DNA of 64,000 nt from CAIKMD01 sp963702925 (GCA_963702925.1 OY969771.1:1178001-1242000), one strand, 5' to 3'; shown: positions 41,179 to 50,075, counted from the first letter of the stretch. Translations and numbers: made by a program. Notes: a model not told the origin generated them from the sequence alone.

Positions 41179-42488
41179 GTCTTCAACACCTCGCCGAGAA
41201 GGCCGAACATCTCGTCGATCTGCGCTTTTTCGACGATCAGCGGCGGCGACAGAGCGAGGATGTCGCCCGTCTGGCGTACCAGCAAGCCGCGCGCGAAGCA
41301 TTTGAGATAGGCATCGAAGGCGCGCGCGCCGGGCTTGCCCGGAAGCGGCGCCAGCTCGATGCCGGCAACCAAGCCGAGATTGCGCACATCGATCACCTGC
41401 GGCAGGCCTTTGAGGCTGTGCGCAGCATCCTCCCAGTAAGGCGCCAGCGATTTGGCGCGGTCGAATAAGGCCTCACGCGCATAGATATCGAGCGTCGCCA
41501 GCGCCGCCGCGGCAGCGACCGGGTGGCCCGAATAAGTGTAGCCATGGGCGAACTCGATGGCGTTCTCCGGCCCCTGCATGAACGCGTCGTAGATCGGCTT
41601 GCGCACGGCGACGCCACCCATCGGCACGGTCCCGTTGGTGACGCCTTTCGCGAAACAGAGGATGTCGGGAACGATGCCGAAGAGCTCGGCGCCGAAGCCC
41701 GCGCCAAGGCGGCCGAAGCCGGTGATGACTTCGTCGAAAATCAGCAGAAAGCCGTGCTTGTCGCAAATCGCCTTCAAGCGCTCGAGATAGCCTTTGGGCG
41801 GCACCAGCACGCCAGTCGACCCCGCCATCGGCTCGACGATGACCGCGGCGATGGTCGAAGGATCGTGTAGCGCCGCGATGCGCTCGAGCTCATCAGCCAA
41901 ATGGGCGCCCCATTCCGGCTGGCCGCGCGAGAACGCCTGATACTGCAGGTCGAAAGTATGCGGCAGATGGTCGACGCCCGGAATGCCGGCATAGAGCTTG
42001 CGGTTGCCGGCAATGCCGCCGACCGAAAGCCCGCCGAAGCCGACGCCGTGATAGGCGCGCTCGCGGCCGATCAGCCTGGTGCGCGCGCCATCCCCGCGCA
42101 TGCGGTGATAGGCAAGCGCGATCTTGAGCGCGGTTTCGACCGCTTCGGACCCGGAGTTACCGAAGAAGACGTGATCGAAGTCGCCGGGCAGCAGCGCCGC
42201 GATACGCGACGCCGCCTCGAACACGGCGGGGTGGCCCATCTGGAAGGCGGGCGCGTAATCAAGTTTCAAGATTTGGTCACGCACCGCCGTGGCGATCTCG
42301 CGCCGTGCGTGGCCGGCATTGACGCACCACAACCCCGCCGTGCCGTCGAGAATCTTGCGCCCCTCAATATCGTGGTAGTGCATGCCCTCGGCGGAAGCCA
42401 TCAGGCGCGGATTCGCCTTGAACTGGCGGTTAGCCGTAAACGGCATCCAATAGGTTTCGAGATCGTTGGGCCTCGGTGCGTCGTCCAT
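41172..42488 (-). CDS. Omega-amino acid:pyruvate aminotransferase (beta-alanine type, class III)
   Basis: 438 residues from ATG at 42488 (MDDAPRPNDLETYWMPFTAN), typical for this family. PLP-binding Lys281 is in ILCFAKGVTNG; the cofactor-ring Asp252 is in FDEVITGFGRLG; phosphate loop NSGSEAVETALK. It transfers amino groups from beta-alanine or other omega-amines to pyruvate, giving L-alanine. An upstream ATG at 42590 gives only unrelated sequence. The 158 bases upstream (42489-42646) hold no gene. Confidence 0.92.
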   Translation of the reverse strand: MDDAPRPNDLETYWMPFTANRQFKANPRLMASAEGMHYHDIEGRKILDGTAGLWCVNAGHARREIATAVRDQILKLDYAPAFQMGHPAVFEAASRIAALLPGDFDHVFFGNSGSEAVETALKIALAYHRMRGDGARTRLIGRERAYHGVGFGGLSVGGIAGNRKLYAGIPGVDHLPHTFDLQYQAFSRGQPEWGAHLADELERIAALHDPSTIAAVIVEPMAGSTGVLVPPKGYLERLKAICDKHGFLLIFDEVITGFGRLGAGFGAELFGIVPDILCFAKGVTNGTVPMGGVAVRKPIYDAFMQGPENAIEFAHGYTYSGHPVAAAAALATLDIYAREALFDRAKSLAPYWEDAAHSLKGLPQVIDVRNLGLVAGIELAPLPGKPGARAFDAYLKCFARGLLVRQTGDILALSPPLIVEKAQIDEMFGLLGEVLKTC

Positions 42489-42646
42489 GCCGCCTTCATC
42501 CCAGGGTGATCGGGGAAAGAAGAGCCTAGCATGACGCACGCTGCCGGCGCCAAGGCGGCGGCGGCAACGGCTTTCGGAGAGGGTAGACAAGCGGGAGAAG
42601 AAATGTTCACATATGGCCTTATCGGGCCACGAAACATAATTATGCC

Positions 42647-43057
42647 ATGGACAAGGGATCTTATTTCTCCGGTCAGTTGACGAAGATTTCGGTGATCGGA
42701 TTATGCGTCGGGCTTTGCCTTTTGCTCGACATCGCGCTCGACTCGCTCGAGATCAAAACTCCTTATCTCACCTTGATGCCGGCGATCGTCGGCGCCTGCG
42801 CGATCGGGGGATTCGGAGCAGCGTTATGGGCGATATTTTTCAGTTCGCTCGGACTCTTGTATTTTTTCATCCTGCCGATGGGATCCGCGTTGCCGATCTA
42901 CTGCGATTTGGCCCATCTCGGCGTGTTCATCGGCATCGCACTGTTTGCGTGCTGGATCATCGACGGGCTAAAGCGTACCAATGCCCAGCTGTCTCGCGAC
43001 AACGTGGTGCTGGGCTGCAAGATCTCGGTCCTGTTGAACCGCATCAAGGCGCAGTGA
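42647..43057 (+). CDS. DUF4118-type four-helix membrane protein
   Basis: 136 residues with four predicted membrane segments (ISVIGLCVGLCLLLDIALDS; LMPAIVGACAIGGFGAALWA; IFFSSLGLLYFFILPMGSAL; YCDLAHLGVFIGIALFACWI). They are followed by a short charged, possibly coiled-coil tail (GLKRTNAQLSRDN). The pattern matches the KdpD-type DUF4118 module found ahead of histidine kinases, but no kinase domain follows. A stand-alone sensor or adaptor is possible; no function can be assigned. Confidence 0.7.
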   Translation: MDKGSYFSGQLTKISVIGLCVGLCLLLDIALDSLEIKTPYLTLMPAIVGACAIGGFGAALWAIFFSSLGLLYFFILPMGSALPIYCDLAHLGVFIGIALFACWIIDGLKRTNAQLSRDNVVLGCKISVLLNRIKAQ

Positions 43058-43090
43058 CGGGCTAGCAGCCGTCGGCAACGCACACGCGCG

Positions 43091-43531
43091 ATGAAACGCC
43101 GTACCCTGCTTCTCGCGCCCTTATCGCTCGCCGTGGCACGCGTGGCCTTCGCCAAGAATTTTTCGTTGGGTCCAATCACCATCACGCATCCCTGGGCCGC
43201 GCCTTCCGCGACCGAGGCCGCAGCTATGTTTATGGGTCTGGTCAACAACGGTACGCGCCCGGACCGCCTGATTGCAGCATCGACACCAGTCGCCGGCACC
43301 GCCATCCTTCGTGCCCGCGACGGCACGCCGCTTGAATATTACGACCTGTTGCCGCGACGACCGGTCAATCTCAGCCCGGGGCGGCGTTACATCGCGCTGC
43401 GCGATCTGAAAGGACCGCTCGCGCTCGACGATACTTTCCCGGTGACGCTCGATTTCGCTGAAGCCGGCAGCGTCACCATAACCGTGGTGGTCGAGGCCGG
43501 CCCCGATGACGAACCGCCCGCTCCCGGGTGA
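43091..43531 (+). CDS. PCuAC-like periplasmic protein lacking the usual copper ligands
   Basis: 146 residues with signal peptide (MKRRTLLLAPLSLAVARVAF). PCuAC/DUF461 fold suggested by ITHPWAAPSATEAAAMFMGL, VAGTAILRARDGTPLEYYDL, LSPGRRYIALRDLKGPLALD and a C-terminal VTLDFAEAGSVTITVVVEA. In copper-binding members the last loop is typically GxHxMLxxL; here it is GRRYIAL (97-103), and no His/Met-rich tail exists. It is therefore probably a structural relative that has lost copper binding. The next 165 bases (43532-43696) are AT-rich without a gene. Confidence 0.75.
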   Translation: MKRRTLLLAPLSLAVARVAFAKNFSLGPITITHPWAAPSATEAAAMFMGLVNNGTRPDRLIAASTPVAGTAILRARDGTPLEYYDLLPRRPVNLSPGRRYIALRDLKGPLALDDTFPVTLDFAEAGSVTITVVVEAGPDDEPPAPG

Positions 43532-43696
43532 CCGAGTCGCGGCAAGAAGCTCGCTAAATTTTTAGACAAATGCCGCACGATGAGACTCGCTGGCCGGCTT
43601 GCATCCGCTCTTCGGAATATTTTAACATGGATGTCACAATCTAAGACAAACTGTCGAGACCGCGCTCATACCACGAGCTGAGACGGAAAAATCGAG

Positions 43697-43930
43697 ATGA
43701 CCGACGATACGACCGGACTGATATCGGCTGGGCTGTTTCTGATCTTGGTGGGCTTGGGGTTCGCCATGTATCGCGTCAAGTACACGCAGCCCATCGGCAG
43801 CCTCCGCATGTGCATTCCGATGAGCAAAAGGCAGTGGATGATGCGGACGGCCTCGCCCGGTTTCGCCATCGCGTCGGCGGGCGTGTTCCTGTTTATCGTC
43901 GCCACCCTTATGGCCGGGATGCCCGGCTAA
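43697..43930 (+). CDS. Small two-helix membrane protein of unknown function
   Basis: 77 residues, two membrane helices (GLISAGLFLILVGLGFAMYR and FAIASAGVFLFIVATLMAG) joined by a basic, cysteine-containing loop (KYTQPIGSLRMCIPMSKRQ). No family recognised. The stop shares CTAA with the convergent FAD oxidase gene. Coding is supported by the clean hydrophobic pattern and the ATG; an RBS is weak (CGAGATG). Confidence 0.6.
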   Translation: MTDDTTGLISAGLFLILVGLGFAMYRVKYTQPIGSLRMCIPMSKRQWMMRTASPGFAIASAGVFLFIVATLMAGMPG

Positions 43931-45054
43931 GACTTGCGGCCGCCCTCGGCTGCGTCAATCAGCGAGACGACGTGATCGGCAACCGCGAGCGACGCGGTGA
44001 TGCCAGGTGATTCAATACCGAAGAGGTTGACAAGCCCGGGCACGTCATGGGTTTCGGGACCCGCGATCATGAAATCGGCGGCGGGCTCCGTGGGGCTGTT
44101 GATCTTGGGACGGATACCGGCATAGCCAGGCTGTAGCGCGCCGTCGGGCAATCCCGGCCAGTAGCTGCGAATGGCAGCGTAGAACTTCTCGCCGCGTTTT
44201 GGATCGACCGTATAGTCGATACCGTCGATCCATTCCGTATCGGGTCCGAAACGCGCCGCGCCCGCCATGTCGAGCGTCAGATGGACCCCAAGCCCCGCAT
44301 GCTCCGGCACGGGATAGACCAGCCGCTTGAAAGGCGTGCGCCCGGAAAGCGTGAAGTAGACACCGCGGCAATAATAATCGCGCGGAATGGCAGCAGCAGG
44401 AATGCCGGCGATGCGGCGCGCCAAGGACGGCGCATAGAGCCCGGCGCTGTTCACCACGATCTTCGCTTCGAGCGTCATTCGCTCGATGCCGCCGACCTCG
44501 AGCGCAAAACCATGGCGCGTCACGCGGCCTTCGAGCACCGGCGCGCGCAACACGATCGTTGCGCCGGCATTCTCGGCATCGGTTTGATAAGCCAGCATCA
44601 GGGCGTGGCTGTCGACGACGCCGGTCGACGGCGAATGAAACGCGGCGACGCAACGCAAATCGGGCTCCATCGCGCGTGCCGCCGCGCCGTCGAGCCATTG
44701 CAGATCGTCGACGCCGTTGGCTTCGGCATGCGCCACCACGCGGCGCAGCGCGGCGGTCTCATCCTCGCTGACCCCAACAACCAGTTTGCCGAGACGCCGA
44801 TGCGGCACCGCGCGTTCCGCGCAATAATCATAGAGTGCCTTGCGTCCGGCGACGCAAAACCGCGCCTTCAAACTGTCTTTCGGATAATAGAGCCCGGCAT
44901 GGATGACCTCGCTACTGCGCGAGGAGGTGTCCTGCCCTATCCAACGCTCTTTTTCGAGCAGCAAAACCTCGCGGCCGGCGCGGGCCAAAGCCCGCGCCAC
45001 CGCCAAACCGATGATGCCGCCGCCGATGACAACACATTCGACGGCTTCGCTCAT
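43927..45054 (-). CDS. lhgO: FAD-dependent oxidoreductase, L-2-hydroxyglutarate oxidase-like
   Basis: 375 residues of the DAO family. FAD-binding CVVIGGGIIGLAVARALA, then LLLEKERWIGQDTSSRSSEV and IHAGLYYPKDSLKARFCVAG, which match LhgO/L2HGDH. Late region PGLVNLFGIESPGITASLAV. It probably oxidises L-2-hydroxyglutarate or a similar hydroxy acid and passes electrons to quinone. ATG 45054 is used (TTG one codon earlier ignored); it overlaps the LVIVD gene as TGATG. Confidence 0.88.
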   Translation of the reverse strand: MSEAVECVVIGGGIIGLAVARALARAGREVLLLEKERWIGQDTSSRSSEVIHAGLYYPKDSLKARFCVAGRKALYDYCAERAVPHRRLGKLVVGVSEDETAALRRVVAHAEANGVDDLQWLDGAAARAMEPDLRCVAAFHSPSTGVVDSHALMLAYQTDAENAGATIVLRAPVLEGRVTRHGFALEVGGIERMTLEAKIVVNSAGLYAPSLARRIAGIPAAAIPRDYYCRGVYFTLSGRTPFKRLVYPVPEHAGLGVHLTLDMAGAARFGPDTEWIDGIDYTVDPKRGEKFYAAIRSYWPGLPDGALQPGYAGIRPKINSPTEPAADFMIAGPETHDVPGLVNLFGIESPGITASLAVADHVVSLIDAAEGGRKS

Positions 45055-46175
45055 CAAGCCCGTTCCAGGATCTCCAGGCCACGCACGCGATCGATGAGGT
45101 AGATAAGGCCCCGATCATCCATGTAAACGTCGTTGCTCTGGCAGCGCTTCGCGCCCGGCGCCGGATCCGGAACGTAATGCGCGACTTCGCGCGGCGTGTG
45201 CGGATGGGAAATGTCGAGGATCCGCAGACCTTGCGCGAACCACGCGAAAGGCACTTCGGTGCCCCGAATCTTTTCGACCGGCTGATGGCAACCCGAATTA
45301 TTGGGGTGGTTGCCGTGATCGAGCCCTTCGACTTGGAAGGTGCCGACCGGGATCGGCTTTTCCTCGACCGTGATGTCGACCATCCACATGAAGGCCGGCA
45401 GCGCGGTCTCAGAGCGCTGCACGTCCTCGTCCGCGACGATCGCGAATTTGCGGCCGAAAATATCGAACGGAATCGGCACGCAAGAATGGGTCGGACAAGC
45501 AAAAGGCGGGCTCCAATCGAGACCCGAAACCATCTTGGGCTTGGTCATATCGTCGATGTTGAGGATATAGAACCCGCCTTGCCAGTAGCTGGTATAGAGC
45601 CGGTTGCCCATGCGCAGCGGGTGGTGGCAGCGCGTCTCGGCGCCTTTCCAGGTCGGTGTCTCGCCGCCCGCCGTCCATTGCCCGGGCACCCACCAACGCC
45701 CAACCTCTTCCGGCTTTTCCGGATTCTTGAGATCCAAGATCATCACGATATTGCCGAGATAGCCTTCGACCGTCGGCGAGCAATAGACATAACGGCCGTC
45801 GAAATCGTAGCGATGGACGCCGCGGCCAGGCGTCACCCAATCGGTGATCTTGCGCGGCTTTAGCGGATTGCTGACGTCGTAGATGCCGAGCCCGCCTTTG
45901 AAGTCCGAGGTGTCGCCTTTTCCACCCGCCGGATCGACTTCGTGATTCGTCACCATAAGGCCGTTCACCGTCCGCGCTTTATGCGAGTGCGTGCCGACCG
46001 GCATCTCGTAATAGGCGACTTCTTTCGGGTTTTTGGGGTCGCGCACATCGACGATGCTTGTGCCCGAAGGCGCATGGATATGGCCGATATAGGCGAAGCC
46101 GTTGTCGACATAGACCTGCCCACCGCCATAGCAATCATGAAAGCCGACGCGCCGGACACCCTGTGCTGAAACCAT
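45054..46175 (-). CDS. LVIVD-repeat beta-propeller protein, no signal peptide (paralogue B)
   Basis: 373 residues from ATG at 46175, preceded by GGGAGGGAAGAG. LVIVD-type blades: TSIVDVRDPKNPKEVAYYEM, LGIYDVSNPLKPRKITDWVT, VMILDLKNPEKPEEVGRWWV, FYILNIDDMTKPKMVSGLDW, LRILDISHPHTPREVAHYVP. His-rich spots (HIHAPSG, GTHSHKA, CHHPLRMG) could bind metal. It has no secretion signal, unlike paralogue A, and is translationally coupled to the LhgO-like oxidase, so it may assist that enzyme. Confidence 0.85.
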   Translation of the reverse strand: MVSAQGVRRVGFHDCYGGGQVYVDNGFAYIGHIHAPSGTSIVDVRDPKNPKEVAYYEMPVGTHSHKARTVNGLMVTNHEVDPAGGKGDTSDFKGGLGIYDVSNPLKPRKITDWVTPGRGVHRYDFDGRYVYCSPTVEGYLGNIVMILDLKNPEKPEEVGRWWVPGQWTAGGETPTWKGAETRCHHPLRMGNRLYTSYWQGGFYILNIDDMTKPKMVSGLDWSPPFACPTHSCVPIPFDIFGRKFAIVADEDVQRSETALPAFMWMVDITVEEKPIPVGTFQVEGLDHGNHPNNSGCHQPVEKIRGTEVPFAWFAQGLRILDISHPHTPREVAHYVPDPAPGAKRCQSNDVYMDDRGLIYLIDRVRGLEILERA

Positions 46176-46334
46176 GCTCTCTTCCCTCCCTAAGATGAGG
46201 CCCGATCCTATCGCAAATTGCGGTTTCGCCAAGCCTCCCCCTTCCGACGCGGCCCGAAGCCGGGCCTAAGCCTTCTTTCGGGTGGGGCGAAGCGACCGAT
46301 TGACTTTCGCCGCGCCATGAGGAGGCTAGCGCCC

Positions 46335-48083
46335 ATGAGCGACGCCTCGATCATGGCCGACCAGACTTCCCGCCTATGGCAGGAGAAGGAACCAGGTCCG
46401 GTCCGCCCCGGAAGCGACCGGCATAAGGCCATGTTTTGCCGTATGCTGCTCGATACCTTCAACCCCTACAAGCCTGCGGTCATCGATTGGCCGAAGCTCG
46501 ACGAAGAGGCGCGCCAGCGGCTCGTCAGCCTGCCGATCTGGGACATCGCCGTGCAGACCGAGGGCAAGGCCAAGCTGCGCGTGCTTAGCTATGGCGAGAC
46601 CGTCAGCGACACGCTTTTGAAACAGGCGATCGAGCTGAATGGCTTCGAAGAAGGCCGGCACAAAGATGTGCTGGCCAACATGGTCGCGGCTTATGGCATC
46701 AAGCTCGAGCCCGAGCCCGCCTACCTCAAACCGCGCGATCCCGAATGGGCTTTCATGGTCACCGGGTTCAGCGAGTGCATCGACAGTTTCTTCGCCTTCG
46801 GCCTGTTCGAGGTCGCCAAGCGCTCGGGCTATTTCCCGCCGGAGCTGGTCGACACTTTTGAGCCGGTGATGCAAGAAGAAGGCCGCCACATCCTTTTCTT
46901 CGTCAATTGGGTGCAATGGCACCGCCGCAACCTTCCTTGGTGGAAACGGCCATGGTTCATGGCAAAGATCGTCGGCGTCTGGGCGTTCCTGATCTGGGAG
47001 CGGATCGGCATCGCACGCGGTCTGGGTGGCGCGCCGGATGCCGACAATAATTTCACCGTCACAGGCAGCAAATCGGTCGGGGTCGATATCGACGCCGCCA
47101 GCCTCATGGATATCTGCCTGGCTGAGAATGAACGGCGCTTGGGCGGCTACGACAAGCGGCTGAAACGGCCGATGACCATGCCGCGGCTGGTGCGCTTCGC
47201 GCGGCTGTTCATGCGCAAAAAGACAACCGTGCCGATCGGCTCCGAGGCGCATAAGGAAATCTTCTGCAAGCATTTCCACGACACCTACCAGGATTACGAT
47301 CCCGAAACCCTGCCTTGGCCGGAGCTCGACGAGGCGGCGTTGCAGCGCTTGCGTTCGGTGCCGTTTTGGCAGGAAGTGCTGCACACGGAACTGCGCGCTG
47401 GCGCGATCGTCCAGGCCTTCACCAAGACCATCGACGATCCGGTGCTGAAGGAAGCGGTCGCGCTGCAAGGCTTCGAAGAAGCGCGCCACGCCGAGCTGAT
47501 CCGGGTGATGATCCGGCGCTACGGCATCGACGCGAAAGAGATGCCGCTCGATCCGCTGCCGGCTGATATCGAGACCGCGTTCAAGGATTTCGGCTATGGC
47601 GAATGCGTCGATTCCTTTTTGGGCTTCGGCGTCTTCAAGATCGCGCGCGAGGCGGGGTTCCTGCCCGAAGACGTGTTCCAGATCTTCGACCGGCTGATGT
47701 ACGAAGAAACGCGACACATCGTGTTCTTCGTCAACTGGATGGCCTATCGCCAAGCACAAAGGAATCGCGGCCAGATCTGGTGGCGCGCCGCGGCCTCGCT
47801 GCGCTTCTATTGGCGCGCTTTGAAGCGCCTCATTGGTACGGCGCGCCGGGGCGCGCAGGTCAATGACGGCAAGGATTTTTCGGCGACCCAAGCGAGCGTA
47901 TTCCTCGAAGGTTTCACCTTCCGGCGCTTCCTCGAGGATTGCTACAGCGAGAATGCACGGCGGATGAAGGAATTCGATGCCGAGTTGTTGCGCCCAAGCT
48001 TTCTGCCGGCGCTGGCTGATGCCGCGCTGACGAGCCTCAGGCTGTGGAATTTCCGGCGGCGCGACGCCGGCACGCCGGCCTGA
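46335..48083 (+). CDS. Tandem ferritin-like di-iron protein (two complete domains)
   Basis: 582 residues, no signal peptide. Two homologous four-helix domains: ligands of domain 1 are Glu76, Glu105/106 with His109 (GFEEGRHKD), Glu147 (GFSECIDSF) and Glu181/182 with His185 (EEGRHILFFVNW). Domain 2 repeats them at Glu352, Glu381/382-His385 (GFEEARHAE), Glu423 (GYGECVDSF) and Glu457/458-His461 (EETRHIVFFVNW). Every ligand is shifted by exactly 276 residues. The pattern E...ExxRH...E...ExxRH is that of carboxylate-bridged di-iron proteins, so oxygen or peroxide chemistry is likely. ATG 46335 follows AGGAGG; 46218 is open but shows no homology. Divergent from the LVIVD gene. Confidence 0.85.
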   Translation: MSDASIMADQTSRLWQEKEPGPVRPGSDRHKAMFCRMLLDTFNPYKPAVIDWPKLDEEARQRLVSLPIWDIAVQTEGKAKLRVLSYGETVSDTLLKQAIELNGFEEGRHKDVLANMVAAYGIKLEPEPAYLKPRDPEWAFMVTGFSECIDSFFAFGLFEVAKRSGYFPPELVDTFEPVMQEEGRHILFFVNWVQWHRRNLPWWKRPWFMAKIVGVWAFLIWERIGIARGLGGAPDADNNFTVTGSKSVGVDIDAASLMDICLAENERRLGGYDKRLKRPMTMPRLVRFARLFMRKKTTVPIGSEAHKEIFCKHFHDTYQDYDPETLPWPELDEAALQRLRSVPFWQEVLHTELRAGAIVQAFTKTIDDPVLKEAVALQGFEEARHAELIRVMIRRYGIDAKEMPLDPLPADIETAFKDFGYGECVDSFLGFGVFKIAREAGFLPEDVFQIFDRLMYEETRHIVFFVNWMAYRQAQRNRGQIWWRAAASLRFYWRALKRLIGTARRGAQVNDGKDFSATQASVFLEGFTFRRFLEDCYSENARRMKEFDAELLRPSFLPALADAALTSLRLWNFRRRDAGTPA

Positions 48084-48120
48084 GCATGTTTCCTTACAGT
48101 TTGCGCGCCTAGCGCCCGCG

Positions 48121-49131
48121 ATGAAGCTCGCGACCATCCTCGCGGCGATAGCGGGGCTTATTCTCGGCACCGCACTCGTCGGCTATTACGGCTTTGGCGC
48201 CGTGGCCGACGCGCTCGGCACGATCGGCTGGGGCGGATTCTTCGTCGTTTGCGCCTATCACCTCGTGCTCGTGGCGAGTCTGGGCCTCGCCTGGTACACG
48301 ATCCTGCCACCGCCACGCCGGCATGCGCGCGCCTATTTATGGGGCCGAATCGTGCGCGATGCTGGCTCCGAAGTTCTGCCCTTGTCGCAGCTCGGCGGAT
48401 TCATCATGGGCGCGCGCGCCGCAACCCTGTTCGGACCTACGCTGACTCTCGCCTTCGCCTCGACTGTGGTGGATGTGACGGTCGAGGTGCTCGCGCAACT
48501 CGCCTATACCGGGCTGGGATTGGCGCTGCTCGTGCAGCTTCATCCCGGCGCGAGCCTCATCTATCCGGTTGCGATCGGCATCGCCATCGGCATCGCCGCG
48601 ATTCTCGGCTTCATCCTGCTGCAACGGCGCGGCGCGGCTTTCGTCGAAGGATTGAGCCAAAGGCTCGCGGCGAGCTGGCTGCCCGCCGCCGCCGCGCGGA
48701 CGAAGCCACTTCAAGAAGCGCTCGATAAGATCTATGCGCATCGCGGCGGCCTGGTCGGCGGCTTTGCGTTTCATCTCGCCGGCTGGATCGCGAGTGCGGT
48801 CGAAGCCTGGCTCGCGCTCCATTTCATGGGCATCGACCTTGGCGTCGGCGCGGTGCTGACAATCGAAAGCCTGCTCTACGCCATTCGCAGCGTCGCCTTC
48901 GCCATCCCCAACGCAATCGGCGTGCAGGAAGGCGCCTATATCATGCTTGGCGGATTGTTCGGCCTGCCGCCCGAAATGGCGCTGGCGCTTTCGCTCTTGA
49001 AGCGCGGCCGCGATCTGGCGATTGGCATACCGGCGCTGCTGATTTGGCAAGCGATCGAAGGCCGCGCCGTGCTCCGCCGCCGCTCGGCAACGCGTCTTCC
49101 GGCGGATCGCGACGCGGGCTCGGCGCCATGA
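48121..49131 (+). CDS. HpnL-like / lysylphosphatidylglycerol-synthase-type membrane protein
   Basis: 336 residues with about seven to eight membrane helices. Typical parts: LGTIGWGGFFVVCAYHLVLV, DAGSEVLPLSQLGGFIMGAR, AFASTVVDVTVEVLAQLAYT, AFAIPNAIGVQEGAYIMLGG and ALSLLKRGRDLAIGIPALLI. These fit the TIGR03476/HpnL branch of the LPG-synthase membrane family, often found with hopanoid genes; none lie here. It overlaps the EamA gene by 4 nt and starts 37 nt after the di-iron gene, so the three may be co-transcribed. Confidence 0.82.
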   Translation: MKLATILAAIAGLILGTALVGYYGFGAVADALGTIGWGGFFVVCAYHLVLVASLGLAWYTILPPPRRHARAYLWGRIVRDAGSEVLPLSQLGGFIMGARAATLFGPTLTLAFASTVVDVTVEVLAQLAYTGLGLALLVQLHPGASLIYPVAIGIAIGIAAILGFILLQRRGAAFVEGLSQRLAASWLPAAAARTKPLQEALDKIYAHRGGLVGGFAFHLAGWIASAVEAWLALHFMGIDLGVGAVLTIESLLYAIRSVAFAIPNAIGVQEGAYIMLGGLFGLPPEMALALSLLKRGRDLAIGIPALLIWQAIEGRAVLRRRSATRLPADRDAGSAP

Positions 49132-50075
49132 GCGCAGAGCCGATCGCCGGCGCGCCGTCGGCCGGAAGGTTTGCCGCGATCTATCCTTATTTCCTCCTTA
49201 CGCTGTGCATGCTGATGTGGTCGGGCAATTGGGTGCTCGGCCGCGCCTTGCGCGACACGATGCCGCCCGTTGCCATGACCTTTTGGCGCTGGACGGTGGC
49301 CGCGCTCATCCTTGCGCCGTTCGCGCTGCCACGGCTGCGCGGGAAGGCCGGCGTGTTACGCCGCGCCTGGCCGCTCATGCTCGGCCTCGCCGTGACCGGC
49401 GGCGCGATCTATCAGGTCGCCGCTTATTTCGGCTTGCGCCACACCGAGACCGTCAATGCGGTGCTGCTCAACGCCGCGTCGCCTTTGTTCATCCTGCTCG
49501 CGAGCTGGTTCTTCGACGGACAACGCACCAGCGCGCGCCAGCTCGCCGGCATGCTGGTCTCGTTTTGCGGCGTCCTGGTCATTCTCAATCGCGGCGATCT
49601 GGGCCAGCTCGCTCAGCTTCGCTTTAGCATCGGCGATCTCGCGATTCTCGCGGTGATGCCGCTTTGGGCCTTTTACACGGTCATGCTGCGGCGCAAGCCG
49701 CCCGAGATCGACAATATCGAGCTGATCTTCCTTCTCAGCATTTTCGGCCTCGCCGCGCTCGCCCCCTTCTATGCGCTCGAAAGCTGGTATTTCCAGGCGC
49801 CGCCGCTTTCCTGGGTCACGGTCAGCGTCTCGCTGTACACCGGCGCTTTCGCTTCGGTGGGCGCTTATCTCTGCTGGAATCTCGGCGCCGCGCAGGTCGG
49901 CCCCAACCGTGCCGGCTTCACCACTTATTTGATGCCGGCCTTCGCGACGATTCTCGCGGTTTTGTTGCTCGGCGAGGAAGTCCATCCCTTTCACGCGGTC
50001 GGCATCGGCACGATCGTTCTCGGCATCTGGCTTGCGACCAGCATGGGCCGGCCGACCATCGCCGAACGCGCCTAA
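49128..50075 (+). CDS. EamA/DMT-family inner-membrane transporter
   Basis: 315 residues from ATG at 49128 (ATGA overlap). Ten membrane helices in two EamA repeats: FLLTLCMLMWSGNWVLGRAL, MTFWRWTVAALILAPFALPR, AVLLNAASPLFILLASWFFD, then DLAILAVMPLWAFYTVMLRR and LGAAQVGPNRAGFTTYLMPA and FATILAVLLLGEEVHPFHAV. Substrate unknown; the family exports metabolites and amino acids. Its stop shares CTAA with the convergent TPR/ATP-grasp gene. Confidence 0.88.
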   Translation: MSAEPIAGAPSAGRFAAIYPYFLLTLCMLMWSGNWVLGRALRDTMPPVAMTFWRWTVAALILAPFALPRLRGKAGVLRRAWPLMLGLAVTGGAIYQVAAYFGLRHTETVNAVLLNAASPLFILLASWFFDGQRTSARQLAGMLVSFCGVLVILNRGDLGQLAQLRFSIGDLAILAVMPLWAFYTVMLRRKPPEIDNIELIFLLSIFGLAALAPFYALESWYFQAPPLSWVTVSVSLYTGAFASVGAYLCWNLGAAQVGPNRAGFTTYLMPAFATILAVLLLGEEVHPFHAVGIGTIVLGIWLATSMGRPTIAERA

